NCBI GenBank assembly: GCA_944381295.1
Contig: CALWKP010000069.1
Coordinates: 1 to 8,090 of the forward strand
Direction: 5' to 3'
Length of the DNA: 8,090 bases
DNA from: an uncultured Clostridia bacterium
GTDB lineage: Bacteria; Bacillota; Clostridia; Oscillospirales; Acutalibacteraceae
Below, in pieces: positions 1 to 6,236 of this stretch. The position numbers were made by a program, and so were the translations under genes. Below the pieces are notes generated by a model. That model was not told the DNA's origin. It saw nothing but the letters and a program-made list of their open reading frames with translations, and ran no database searches. Position 1 is the first letter of the stretch. Every line of letters starts with the position of its first letter.

Positions 1-1
1 C

Positions 2-1750
2 CTTTTTACACTCTTCGATCAGGAACTCCTTTTTAATGCCATAATCGATATGATCCCAGGGAAGAACTTCCTCAAAGCTGCGGCGCCGGTTTGCATAAAA
101 CGCAGGGTCAATCCCGCATGCCGCAAATACGCCGCGCCATTGTTCCAGCGAAAAACAATCCGACCATCCATCAAACCGGATCCCTTCCCGATGTGCTTGC
201 AGCAAAACTTGTCCCAGTCTCCTGTCGCCGCGCGCAAACACCGCTTCCAAAAAACTGGTGTCTGCGTCATGCCAATTCGCCGTAATTTTCCGAGTCCTGA
301 TGGCGGATACCAGATGTTTCTGCTTTTCATGAAGCTGCTCGATCGTATCCTGCGGTTCCCATTGGAACGGCGTAAATGGCTTTGGCACGAACGACGAGGC
401 GCTCACTGTCACATTCACGCCGCGCCCTTTTTTCCGGGATGGTTCTTCATAGTACACATCCACTACTTTCTGCGCCAATTCCGCAATCCCTGCCACGTCC
501 TCCATTGTTTCTGTCGGCAGGCCGATCATAAAATACAATTTCACGTTGGTCCATCCGCCGTCAAAAGCTGTCCGGACTGTTTCAAGCAAAACGCTTTCTT
601 CCACATTCTTGTTGATAACGTCCCTTAGCCGCTGTGTCCCTGCCTCCGGCGCAAACGTCAATCCGCTGCGCCGTACCGTTTTGATCTTGGAGGTCAACTC
701 TTCCGAAAAACCGTCCACCCGGAGAGACGGCAAGGAAATGCTCACCTTTTCTTCTTTCGACCAGGTCAGCAGCTTGTCCAGGAGTTCATTGATTTTGGAA
801 TAATCACTGGTACTCAGCGACGACAGAGAAACTTCATCGTATCCGGTATTTTCGCATAACGCATGGCACTGGCGATCGATCGTTTCCACAGACTTTTCCC
901 GCACAGGCCGGTAGAGAAAGCCTGCCTGACAAAAACGGCATCCACGGATACAGCCACGAAACACTTCGCCAACCGCTCTATTGTGAACGATATCGATGGA
1001 AGGCGTCACAAAGCGGTCTGGGAAATAGGACTCGTCCATATTGCGCATCAGACGTTTTTTTACTCGCTCCGGTGCACCATCTTTTGGGGTAACCTCACAG
1101 ATTGTCCCATCCTCATGATACGACACGTCATACAGCGACGGAACATAGACTCCTTCGATTTGAGCAGCAGCTTTCAGGAATTCTTTTCTGCTTTTTCCGG
1201 CAGCACGATATTCCCGATATAAGTCGATTACTTCCAGATCTACTTCTTCCCCTTCCCCAATAAAGAAAAGGTCGATAAAATCCGCCAACGGTTCCGGGTT
1301 ACAGGCACATGGTCCGCCGGCTACAACAATCGGGTCATTTTCCTCACGTTCCGCCGAAAGCAGTGGTACTCCCGCCAAATCCAGCATATTGAGGACATTG
1401 GTATAGCTTAACTCATATTGCAGCGTAAATCCGATAAATTCAAAATCACGGATCGGATCTCCGCTATCCAAGGCAAAAAGCGGAAGATAATGTTCCCGCA
1501 TCAAGGCTTCCAGATCAATCCAAGGTGCAAAAACACGTTCACACCAGAGATATTCCCGCTCGTTAAAAAGGCTATAAAGGATTTTCATGCCCAAATGGGA
1601 CATTCCAACCTCATACACATCCGGAAAACAAAACGCAAACCGGACATCAATCTTCTTTTTATCCTTCACCACAGAATTCAGTTCCCCGCCGGTATAGCGG
1701 CCTGGTTTCTGAACCCGAAGCAAAAGCCTTTCCAAAGACTTTGATACCAT
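2..1750 (-). CDS. Radical SAM protein with N-terminal B12-binding-like domain (TIGR03960-like), C-terminus cut by window edge
   Basis: The frame is open from ATG 1750 to the left edge, 583 codons, checked codon by codon with no stop. The start MVSKSLERLL has AGGATG about 9-11 nt upstream. The N-terminal part contains FPDVYEVGMSHLG (42-54), typical of this family. The B12-binding-like region covers roughly the first 190 residues. The radical SAM core follows, with cluster ligands Cys267, Cys271 and Cys274 (CIRGCRFC) and then QAGFLYRPV. The family is about 600-620 residues, so perhaps 30-40 residues are missing. To my knowledge no reaction is established for it. In Clostridia it commonly precedes a DUF2344 protein, rng and rplU/rpmA, which would lie beyond the left edge. 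It is separated from the upstream operon by a terminator and has its own promoter. Confidence 0.9.
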   Translation of the reverse strand, partial: MVSKSLERLLLRVQKPGRYTGGELNSVVKDKKKIDVRFAFCFPDVYEVGMSHLGMKILYSLFNEREYLWCERVFAPWIDLEALMREHYLPLFALDSGDPIRDFEFIGFTLQYELSYTNVLNMLDLAGVPLLSAEREENDPIVVAGGPCACNPEPLADFIDLFFIGEGEEVDLEVIDLYREYRAAGKSRKEFLKAAAQIEGVYVPSLYDVSYHEDGTICEVTPKDGAPERVKKRLMRNMDESYFPDRFVTPSIDIVHNRAVGEVFRGCIRGCRFCQAGFLYRPVREKSVETIDRQCHALCENTGYDEVSLSSLSTSDYSKINELLDKLLTWSKEEKVSISLPSLRVDGFSEELTSKIKTVRRSGLTFAPEAGTQRLRDVINKNVEESVLLETVRTAFDGGWTNVKLYFMIGLPTETMEDVAGIAELAQKVVDVYYEEPSRKKGRGVNVTVSASSFVPKPFTPFQWEPQDTIEQLHEKQKHLVSAIRTRKITANWHDADTSFLEAVFARGDRRLGQVLLQAHREGIRFDGWSDCFSLEQWRGVFAACGIDPAFYANRRRSFEEVLPWDHIDYGIKKEFLIEECKK

Positions 1751-1816
1751 ATCATGACACATCCTAAATTATATTTTGCATACTGAAATACACTTATGAT
1801 TTTATCGGATATTACT

Positions 1817-1945
1817 CCACACCTGTGCACCTGCGGTGGGTAAATCGCGCACGGACCCGCGGTCGGCAGGTCGCGCACACGTCGTACCTCCGCCTGGGTA
1901 AGCGATGCAATCAGGCTATGTGCCCACGTTTTTGCATCTCTGTGG
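1817..1945 (-). ncRNA. Candidate structured leader or small RNA, family not recognised
   Basis: The transcript predicted from the promoter at 1948-1977 can fold into a long imperfect rod. Hand pairing gives CACA (1922-1919) with TGTG (1821-1818), GCCTG (1916-1912) with CAGG(T) (1825-1821), TGCATC (1909-1904) with GGTGCA (1831-1826), GGCGGAGGTA (1894-1885 region) with TACCCACCGC (1842-1833, one mismatch and one bulge), and an apical GCGC-GACC helix with GGTC-GCGC around a 3-nt bulge. An alternative end closure pairs CCACA (1945-1941) with TGTGG. It does not show the hallmarks of SRP RNA, RNase P RNA, tmRNA, T-box or the cobalamin riboswitch. No T-run follows on the minus strand, so it would be a leader of the radical SAM gene unless processed. 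Confidence 0.4.
1827..1908. repeat. Three degenerate 26-bp GC-rich tandem units
   Basis: Units 1827-1852 and 1853-1878 are directly adjacent and identical at 20 of 26 positions, both ending TCGCGCAC on the plus strand. A third, more diverged unit (about 1883-1908) keeps the ACCT and GGGTAA blocks. The composition is far more GC-rich than the AT-rich DNA on both sides. This could be an inserted intergenic repeat element or the footprint of a structured RNA. Confidence 0.6.
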
Positions 1946-1947
1946 TT

Positions 1948-1977
1948 ATTGTACCATAAGCCAGCTTTTCAAATCAA
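1948..1977 (-). promoter_or_regulatory. Sigma-A type promoter with extended -10, reading toward the radical SAM gene
   Basis: On the minus strand, TTGATT (1977-1972) and TACAAT (1953-1948) are separated by 18 nt. A TGG before the -10 element gives the extended TGn motif. Transcription would begin near 1941-1943. This leaves a leader of about 190 nt before the ATG at 1750, which includes the GC-rich folded island. It is the best promoter-like sequence seen in the gap. Confidence 0.6.
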
Positions 1978-2187
1978 GCGAAACCCTTCTCGCTTCTCGA
2001 CTTCCCGGTTTTAAGATGGTAATTCATTGAACTCCATAAAAAGCTTATATAAACAATTTTCTATTGCAACATCTTTCAGGGATGAGGAATTTCTGATTGC
2101 TTTTTAATTTTATTCCCAGGGAAATTAGGGGGATCCATGTGTTCCGTCAGGATTTGTTTTCTATTTCACGCTTTCTCCCCATGCCAA

Positions 2188-2219
2188 AAATGCCGTCCGG
2201 TTCCCTCCGGACGGCATTT
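2188..2219 (-). terminator. Rho-independent terminator closing the rsmB-spoVM operon (probably bidirectional)
   Basis: A perfect 13-bp inverted repeat (2188-2200 and 2207-2219, arm AAATGCCGTCCGG) encloses a 6-nt loop. On the minus strand the stem runs into a five-T stretch (2190-2186), as expected after spoVM. On the plus strand TTTGCCTTTTT follows, so it could also stop plus-strand transcription, though no plus-strand gene is seen. It starts 29 nt beyond the spoVM stop. Confidence 0.9.
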
Positions 2220-2229
2220 GCCTTTTTCT

Positions 2230-2247
2230 GGGCCTGTAATCCGGCCC
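2230..2247 (-). other. Short GC hairpin directly after spoVM
   Basis: GGGCC and GGCCC (2243-2247 and 2230-2234) form a 5-bp stem with an 8-nt loop, beginning 1 nt after the spoVM stop. There is no T-run directly after it, so it is not a terminator alone. It may stabilise the 3' end of the transcript or assist the main terminator. Confidence 0.45.
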
Positions 2248-2248
2248 G

Positions 2249-2338
2249 TTATTCCTGCTCCCGATCCTTTTGGATCCTGAACCATTTCCTGAGGAAAAAT
2301 CCTAAAAACTTCGGGCTTTTCACTACAACGACTTTCAT
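2249..2338 (-). CDS. spoVM: SpoVM, stage V sporulation membrane-curvature-sensing peptide (29 aa)
   Basis: This 29-codon gene has a perfect AGGAGG (2347-2352) 8 nt before its ATG. The peptide starts MKVVVVKSPKFLGFFLRKWF and ends in a charged tail. Lys7, Pro9, Lys10, Phe11, Leu12, Gly13 and Arg17 match the Bacillus subtilis 26-residue SpoVM at the same positions. The Pro9 matters for its shallow insertion into membranes. In Bacillus, SpoVM is an amphipathic helix that recognises the convex forespore outer membrane and anchors the SpoIVA basement layer of the coat. Location at the end of the rlmN-prpC-prkC-rsgA-thiN cluster also matches Bacillus. A 5-bp GC hairpin (2230-2247) begins just after the stop, and the main terminator follows. 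The gene implies a spore-forming host. Confidence 0.93.
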   Translation of the reverse strand: MKVVVVKSPKFLGFFLRKWFRIQKDREQE

Positions 2339-2361
2339 ATGGCAGACCTCCTATCAGATGT

Positions 2362-2508
2362 TCAGCGCCTGCAAAGCGCGATCCCCAACGATAGAATGAT
2401 TACTGCCATGATGAACATAATCAGTCCCGTTGGGCAGAAGCAGGAGATAACCAATCCCAGTCCAAAGGCAATTGCATACTCGGCTTTACAAAAACCTGGT
2501 ACCCGCAT
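2362..2508 (-). CDS. Small membrane protein of unknown function upstream of spoVM (48 aa)
   Basis: This short open frame lies in the gap between thiN and spoVM. It begins at ATG 2508, with purine-rich AAGGCGG and GGTGGG just upstream and an in-frame TAA before that, so no earlier start is possible. The 48 residues start MRVPGFCKAEYAIAFGLGLV, continue with a hydrophobic stretch (about 12-46) and end CRR. A Cys-x-Cys-Pro at 23-26 near the middle suggests either one long helix or two short membrane-spanning segments with a turn. Four cysteines are present (7, 23, 25, 46). There is no signal-peptidase site. The stop is 23 nt before spoVM, and both would share a transcript ending at 2188-2219. I recall similar tiny proteins next to spoVM in gut Clostridia, but no function. 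A sporulation membrane role is a guess from position. Confidence 0.8.
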   Translation of the reverse strand: MRVPGFCKAEYAIAFGLGLVISCFCPTGLIMFIMAVIILSLGIALCRR

Positions 2509-2594
2509 GTTCCCACCGCCTTACCATAACCAGAAGCAGTTCTCTCTGTCTTTATTTACAGTATATACAGCAGCGGTAATTTGTGTGCGGGCTC

Positions 2595-3236
2595 TTACTG
2601 ACGCACAGTCTGGACAATCACTAAGGCATTCCCTTCATGAAGGAAAATTTCTGCACGATCCTCCACAATCCGATTACTCACACCAATCGGCTCATTCGCA
2701 TAGAGACTATGGCGTGTCAAGGGATATTCCAGTCCTTGATACGATACGGTACAAAATGGTCCTCCAAACGGAAATACCGACAACGTACTCCCTTTCATCT
2801 CCGTAAGTGCGAGACGTCCTTCCGTAATCAGGAAAACCTCACATGCAGAAGAAACGATTGCGCCTTTTCCTCCATGTGTAGCAATGAACAACAATGCGGA
2901 AAGATTTGCCACAGAATGGTCAAATCTTTCGCCGCCCACAGCACCGATCAGGATAAAAGCCATATATCCGCGGCGAAAACCTTCCTTAATTGCATACATC
3001 ATATCCGTGTCATCTTTATGCGTGGACAGGCGTATAACCTCCACATTTTTCGGAAGCTCTTCCTCCACCGAATCAAAATCTCCGACAATCAGATCGGGAG
3101 TGATCCCACATCGGCGCGCAGTATCCCAACCTCCATCAGCACAAATCACATAAGAATTTTTCGCATATTCCCGGACAAGTTTCTCATCCTCTTCCGGTAC
3201 AGAACCAATAATCACACATTTCACTTGATTTGCCAT
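2595..3236 (-). CDS. thiN: Thiamine pyrophosphokinase (ThiN type)
   Basis: The 213-residue cytosolic enzyme converts thiamine and ATP to thiamine pyrophosphate and AMP, a salvage step for imported thiamine. Family motifs are clear: ADGG (33-36), the acidic GDFDS (52-56) and KDDTD (74-78) that bind Mg-ATP, GGERFDH (101-107), and GVSN (185-188) in the C-terminal beta-domain that holds thiamine. The ATG at 3236 lies inside the end of rsgA (16-nt overlap), with AAGGA 9 nt upstream and a stronger GGAGG further back. A GTG at 3224 is an in-frame alternative. In Bacillus and many Clostridia rpe sits between rsgA and thiN; here it is absent. The next gene downstream is a small membrane protein after an 86-nt gap. 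Confidence 0.94.
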   Translation of the reverse strand: MANQVKCVIIGSVPEEDEKLVREYAKNSYVICADGGWDTARRCGITPDLIVGDFDSVEEELPKNVEVIRLSTHKDDTDMMYAIKEGFRRGYMAFILIGAVGGERFDHSVANLSALLFIATHGGKGAIVSSACEVFLITEGRLALTEMKGSTLSVFPFGGPFCTVSYQGLEYPLTRHSLYANEPIGVSNRIVEDRAEIFLHEGNALVIVQTVRQ

Positions 3237-4120
3237 TGTTTCAGATCCTTGACCTCCTCATACATCGCACAGTAATCCTCATGCCGTGAACGATGAATCG
3301 TTCCTTCTTCCACTGCATGTAAAACAGCGCATCCCTTTTCGCAAGTATGCGAACAGGACGGGAATTTACATTTTCCCAGATAGGGAAGAAACTCCCGGAA
3401 ACAATAGGGAAGCTCGTCCTTTAAAATTCGCTCTCCACGTTCAATGTCCACCGAAGAAAATCCGGGCGTATCTGCTACATAGCCGCCTTCCTCCAAAGGA
3501 AAAAGTTCTACCTGCCGTGTCGTATGGCGGCCTCTTCCAAGCTTTTGGCTGATTTCTCCTGTTTCCAGCCGAAAACGGGAATCGATTTGATTGAGTAGAG
3601 ATGATTTTCCTACCCCGCTGTTTCCAGTAAAAGCGGTGACCTTGCCGCGAAGCATCGCACGCACCTCAGAAATCCCCTCCCCATTTTCCGAAGAAACCGA
3701 CAGGAAAGGAATCCCCGCACTAGTATAGATTTCCCGTAGCCATCCGCTATCCTGCAGATCTGTTTTGGATGCTACCACAACCGGTTCAATCCCTTTATTT
3801 TCGGCTGCGGCAATGATTTTATCGATCACTAAGGCATTCGGTGCAGGATCACACATCGAAGCTACAATCATCAGCTGATCGATATTCGCTATTGACGGAC
3901 GAATCAGATAATTTTTCCTGGGCAATATCTCTTCAATCGCTCCGGAACCATCCTGCTCGATTCCAATCCGCACACAATCTCCTGCATAAGGTGTAATTCC
4001 TGTTTTCCGAAAGATTCCTCTCGCTTTACATTCATACACCTGATTGGCGGCTTCTACATAATAGAAGCCGCCAATCCCTTTCAGAATCCGTCCATGTTCC
4101 TCTCTCATCTCAGCCACCAT
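3221..4120 (-). CDS. rsgA: RsgA (YloQ/CpgA), circularly permuted ribosome small-subunit-dependent GTPase
   Basis: The 299-residue GTPase acts late in 30S subunit maturation, using GTP hydrolysis to check and release from the subunit. An N-terminal OB-fold (about 10-70) is followed by the permuted G domain, where the G4-like SKTD (118-121) precedes the P-loop GNSGVGKSS (166-174). The switch sequence GRGRHTTR (195-202) and G3 DTPGF (217-221) come next. A C-terminal zinc site uses Cys251, Cys256, His258 and Cys264. The start ATG overlaps the prkC stop by one base (TGATG), typical of translational coupling, and lacks a clear ribosome site of its own. Met5 is an alternative start. The 3' end overlaps thiN by 16 nt. 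PrkC can phosphorylate RsgA/CpgA in Bacillus, so the adjacency may be functional. Confidence 0.96.
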   Translation of the reverse strand: MVAEMREEHGRILKGIGGFYYVEAANQVYECKARGIFRKTGITPYAGDCVRIGIEQDGSGAIEEILPRKNYLIRPSIANIDQLMIVASMCDPAPNALVIDKIIAAAENKGIEPVVVASKTDLQDSGWLREIYTSAGIPFLSVSSENGEGISEVRAMLRGKVTAFTGNSGVGKSSLLNQIDSRFRLETGEISQKLGRGRHTTRQVELFPLEEGGYVADTPGFSSVDIERGERILKDELPYCFREFLPYLGKCKFPSCSHTCEKGCAVLHAVEEGTIHRSRHEDYCAMYEEVKDLKQWQIK

Positions 4121-6213
4121 CAGTTCGGGGTAATCCCGCCGCCAGTTCCCTGAGCACCTTCAATATCAGGGTCATAAAGCGGAAAACTGCTGCTACTATT
4201 GCTGCTTTCCGAAGAGGAAATAAACTCATAACTCTCTGTTTCTGTTGCGTTTCCGCTGTCAAAATCCAGTTCGTAGACCTTATATTTTTGTCCGTCTAAC
4301 TGCACGGTCAGAGTTTCTTTTCCGCTTGTTCCTGTAAAGGTCATCTGATATACATCATTCATCGAAGGATTGACCGTTTTCGTTTCCGTCAGGATTCCAT
4401 CCATATACGCTTTCAGCTCAATATCCTGATCGACTCCCTGCGGAAGCTGTACATAAACCTCTATTGTTTTCTCGCTCTTCTTCCCGGAACTCACATACAG
4501 GTCTACCGAACTTCCTTTCGCCACAGAAACTCCGGGTAAAGGATTCGATTCAATAACTGTATCCTCTGGTTTATCGCTGTCATCGCGCTCACGGACTTCC
4601 CCAACAACCAGACCGGCTGCCAGAATATCCGATTTTGCTGCATCCAGATTCTTATCGATCACCTGAGGAACCTTTACCTCATCGGAAACCGGACCTTTGC
4701 TCACATACAAATACACCGTGCTTCCGTCCAATACTTCAGAACCTTCCTGCGGGTCACAGCGGTTTACATAACCTTCTGCCGTCTGGTCATCATAGACCTC
4801 AGTAACTTCTGGTGTAAGTCCCGCTTCCCGCAGCCTGCTTTTTGCTTCATCTGCTGTTAACCCCACAATATTCGACGGCACTGTTACCGTTTTTCCTCCG
4901 GAATTAACAGTCAGCGTAATTTCTGCGTTTTCTTTTACCTTGATAACACCTTCCGGCGACTGTTTTAATACAATGCCTTCCGGCTGCGAAGCGTCATTGT
5001 CATATTCAATGATAAACTGGAACTTATAAGACGAATTTCCCTGAATATCCGAAATATTCTGCCCTACAAAATTAGGAAGATCAACGTCTTCATACGTTTC
5101 CCCACTGGTAAAACTGTTATATATCGCTACCAATCCAAATCCTACTGCAGCCAATAAAAAAGCAATTGCTACCCCGGCAATAATCATCAGTGCCGGCGAT
5201 TTCTTTCTCGGGGAACGGGCACTTTCTTCTTCGTATTCGTAATTGTCCTGATAGACCGGATACCGGGTAAATTCCCGGCTTCTGGTATTGTAAGAGGCTG
5301 TATCTGTATTTCTCGCCGTATTGATCGCATCAATATATTTGGTCGGCTTTTCATCCACAAAATATTTGTACTGGAAACTAATGCTCGGGTTTCTGCGGAA
5401 CATCTCAATATCTTGCAGCATTTCCGCTGCCGACTGATATCTCTGTGCGGGGTCTTTCTGCATTGCTTTCAGCGTTATTTCTTCCAGGCCATCCGGGATC
5501 GATGGATTGATCTCCCTCGGTGGACGGGGGTCTGCCTGCAACTGCATGATCGCTACTGATACAGCGTTATCTGCTTCAAACGGAAGCTGTCCCGTAATCA
5601 TTTCATACAGCATCACGCCAACAGAATAAATATCTGCTTTCTCGTCCGTCAGATCACCTCGGGCCTGCTCCGGCGCAATATAATGCACTGACCCGATTGC
5701 TTTATCCGTAATCGTTCTTGTCTCCCCACGCGAAAAACGCGCGATACCAAAATCCGTTACTTTAATCGTGCCATCCTGAAGCAGCATAATATTCTGTGGT
5801 TTGATATCCCGGTGCACAATTCCTTTTTCATGGGCATGCTGAAGCGCACGTAAAATCTGCACCGTGAAATGGATCGCTTCTTTCCACTTAACTTCCTTTT
5901 GCTGGCTCAAATATTCCTTTAACGTGATGCCATCAATATATTCCATGACAATATACTGAATCCTGTCGCCAAAGCTGACATCATACACCTTCACAATACA
6001 GGAATGGCATAATACTGCGATCGCCTTCGATTCATTTTTGAAACGGCGAATAAAGTCTTCATTTCCCAGGAATTCGTCTTTCAATATCTTTATCGCTACG
6101 ATTCGGTCATCTATCGTATCATACGCTCGGTACACTACCGCCATACCGCCTACTCCAATGAGTTCATGGATCTCATAGCGGCCGTCCAGTCTCTTACCCG
6201 TATACTTATCCAT
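4120..6213 (-). CDS. prkC: PrkC/PknB-type membrane Ser/Thr protein kinase with three PASTA domains
   Basis: With the start at 6213 the protein has 697 residues. The cytoplasmic kinase domain spans about 13-272. It has a glycine loop GVGGMAVV (20-27), catalytic Lys42, HRDIKPQN (134-141), DFG (154-156), an activation loop with Thr165, Thr167 and Thr169 likely autophosphorylated, and APE (180-182). A linker leads to one transmembrane helix (about 339-365). Three extracellular PASTA repeats follow (about 377-438, 441-507, 512-577), which in this family bind peptidoglycan fragments or lipid II. An additional C-terminal module (about 581-661) and a Ser/Gly-rich tail complete it. The ATG at 6213 is preferred because GGAG lies 8 nt upstream. 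A TTG at 6240 and an ATG at 6228 are in-frame alternatives. The family controls cell-wall synthesis, stationary physiology and, in Bacillus, germination in response to muropeptides. Confidence 0.96.
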   Translation of the reverse strand: MDKYTGKRLDGRYEIHELIGVGGMAVVYRAYDTIDDRIVAIKILKDEFLGNEDFIRRFKNESKAIAVLCHSCIVKVYDVSFGDRIQYIVMEYIDGITLKEYLSQQKEVKWKEAIHFTVQILRALQHAHEKGIVHRDIKPQNIMLLQDGTIKVTDFGIARFSRGETRTITDKAIGSVHYIAPEQARGDLTDEKADIYSVGVMLYEMITGQLPFEADNAVSVAIMQLQADPRPPREINPSIPDGLEEITLKAMQKDPAQRYQSAAEMLQDIEMFRRNPSISFQYKYFVDEKPTKYIDAINTARNTDTASYNTRSREFTRYPVYQDNYEYEEESARSPRKKSPALMIIAGVAIAFLLAAVGFGLVAIYNSFTSGETYEDVDLPNFVGQNISDIQGNSSYKFQFIIEYDNDASQPEGIVLKQSPEGVIKVKENAEITLTVNSGGKTVTVPSNIVGLTADEAKSRLREAGLTPEVTEVYDDQTAEGYVNRCDPQEGSEVLDGSTVYLYVSKGPVSDEVKVPQVIDKNLDAAKSDILAAGLVVGEVRERDDSDKPEDTVIESNPLPGVSVAKGSSVDLYVSSGKKSEKTIEVYVQLPQGVDQDIELKAYMDGILTETKTVNPSMNDVYQMTFTGTSGKETLTVQLDGQKYKVYELDFDSGNATETESYEFISSSESSNSSSSFPLYDPDIEGAQGTGGGITPN

Positions 6214-6236
6214 AAAATTCACTCCCATCCAAACGG

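Larger units (their letters stand above)
1751..2187. other. Gene-free intergenic region (437 bp) between the operon terminator and the radical SAM gene
   Basis: No open frame here has a credible start, ribosome site or recognisable product. The part from about 1990 to 2187 is AT-rich and I see nothing identifiable in it. The part from 1751 to 1990 holds a leftward promoter, a GC-rich tandem-repeat island that can fold, and the ribosome-binding site of the radical SAM gene; these are listed separately. Confidence 0.7.

Noticed and set aside
19..330. 103-codon minus-strand open frame
   Set aside because: It is in another frame within the radical SAM gene, whose own frame is open and carries the family motifs.
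50..628. 192-codon open frame on the plus strand
   Set aside because: It lies opposite the radical SAM gene and has no recognisable domain; an antisense shadow.
1678..1878. 66-codon minus-strand open frame starting in the tandem-repeat island
   Set aside because: It starts at GTG inside the repeats, has no good ribosome site and overlaps the radical SAM start in another frame.
1751..1945. Known RNA classes for the structured leader (SRP RNA, RNase P, tmRNA, T-box, cobalamin riboswitch, 6S RNA)
   Set aside because: The diagnostic conserved blocks of the first five are absent. A 6S-like rod cannot be excluded by eye, but the length and lack of a clear central bubble do not support it.
2263..2276. 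5-bp inverted repeat (GATCC/GGATC) inside spoVM
   Set aside because: Short, within coding sequence and explicable by codon content; no sign of a regulatory function.
2097..2399. 100-codon plus-strand open frame across the terminator
   Set aside because: It runs through a perfect terminator hairpin and opposite spoVM; it starts at TTG and has no family resemblance.
2541..2575. TATACT element between thiN and the 48-residue gene as an internal promoter
   Set aside because: No convincing -35 at 16-18 nt and no clear sigma-E, G or K match, so it is not listed as a feature.
2339..2806. 155-codon plus-strand open frame
   Set aside because: It is antisense to the 48-residue gene and the end of thiN, with low-complexity, non-protein-like composition.
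2637..3275. 212-codon plus-strand open frame
   Set aside because: It is the mirror of thiN, which has all family motifs on the other strand.
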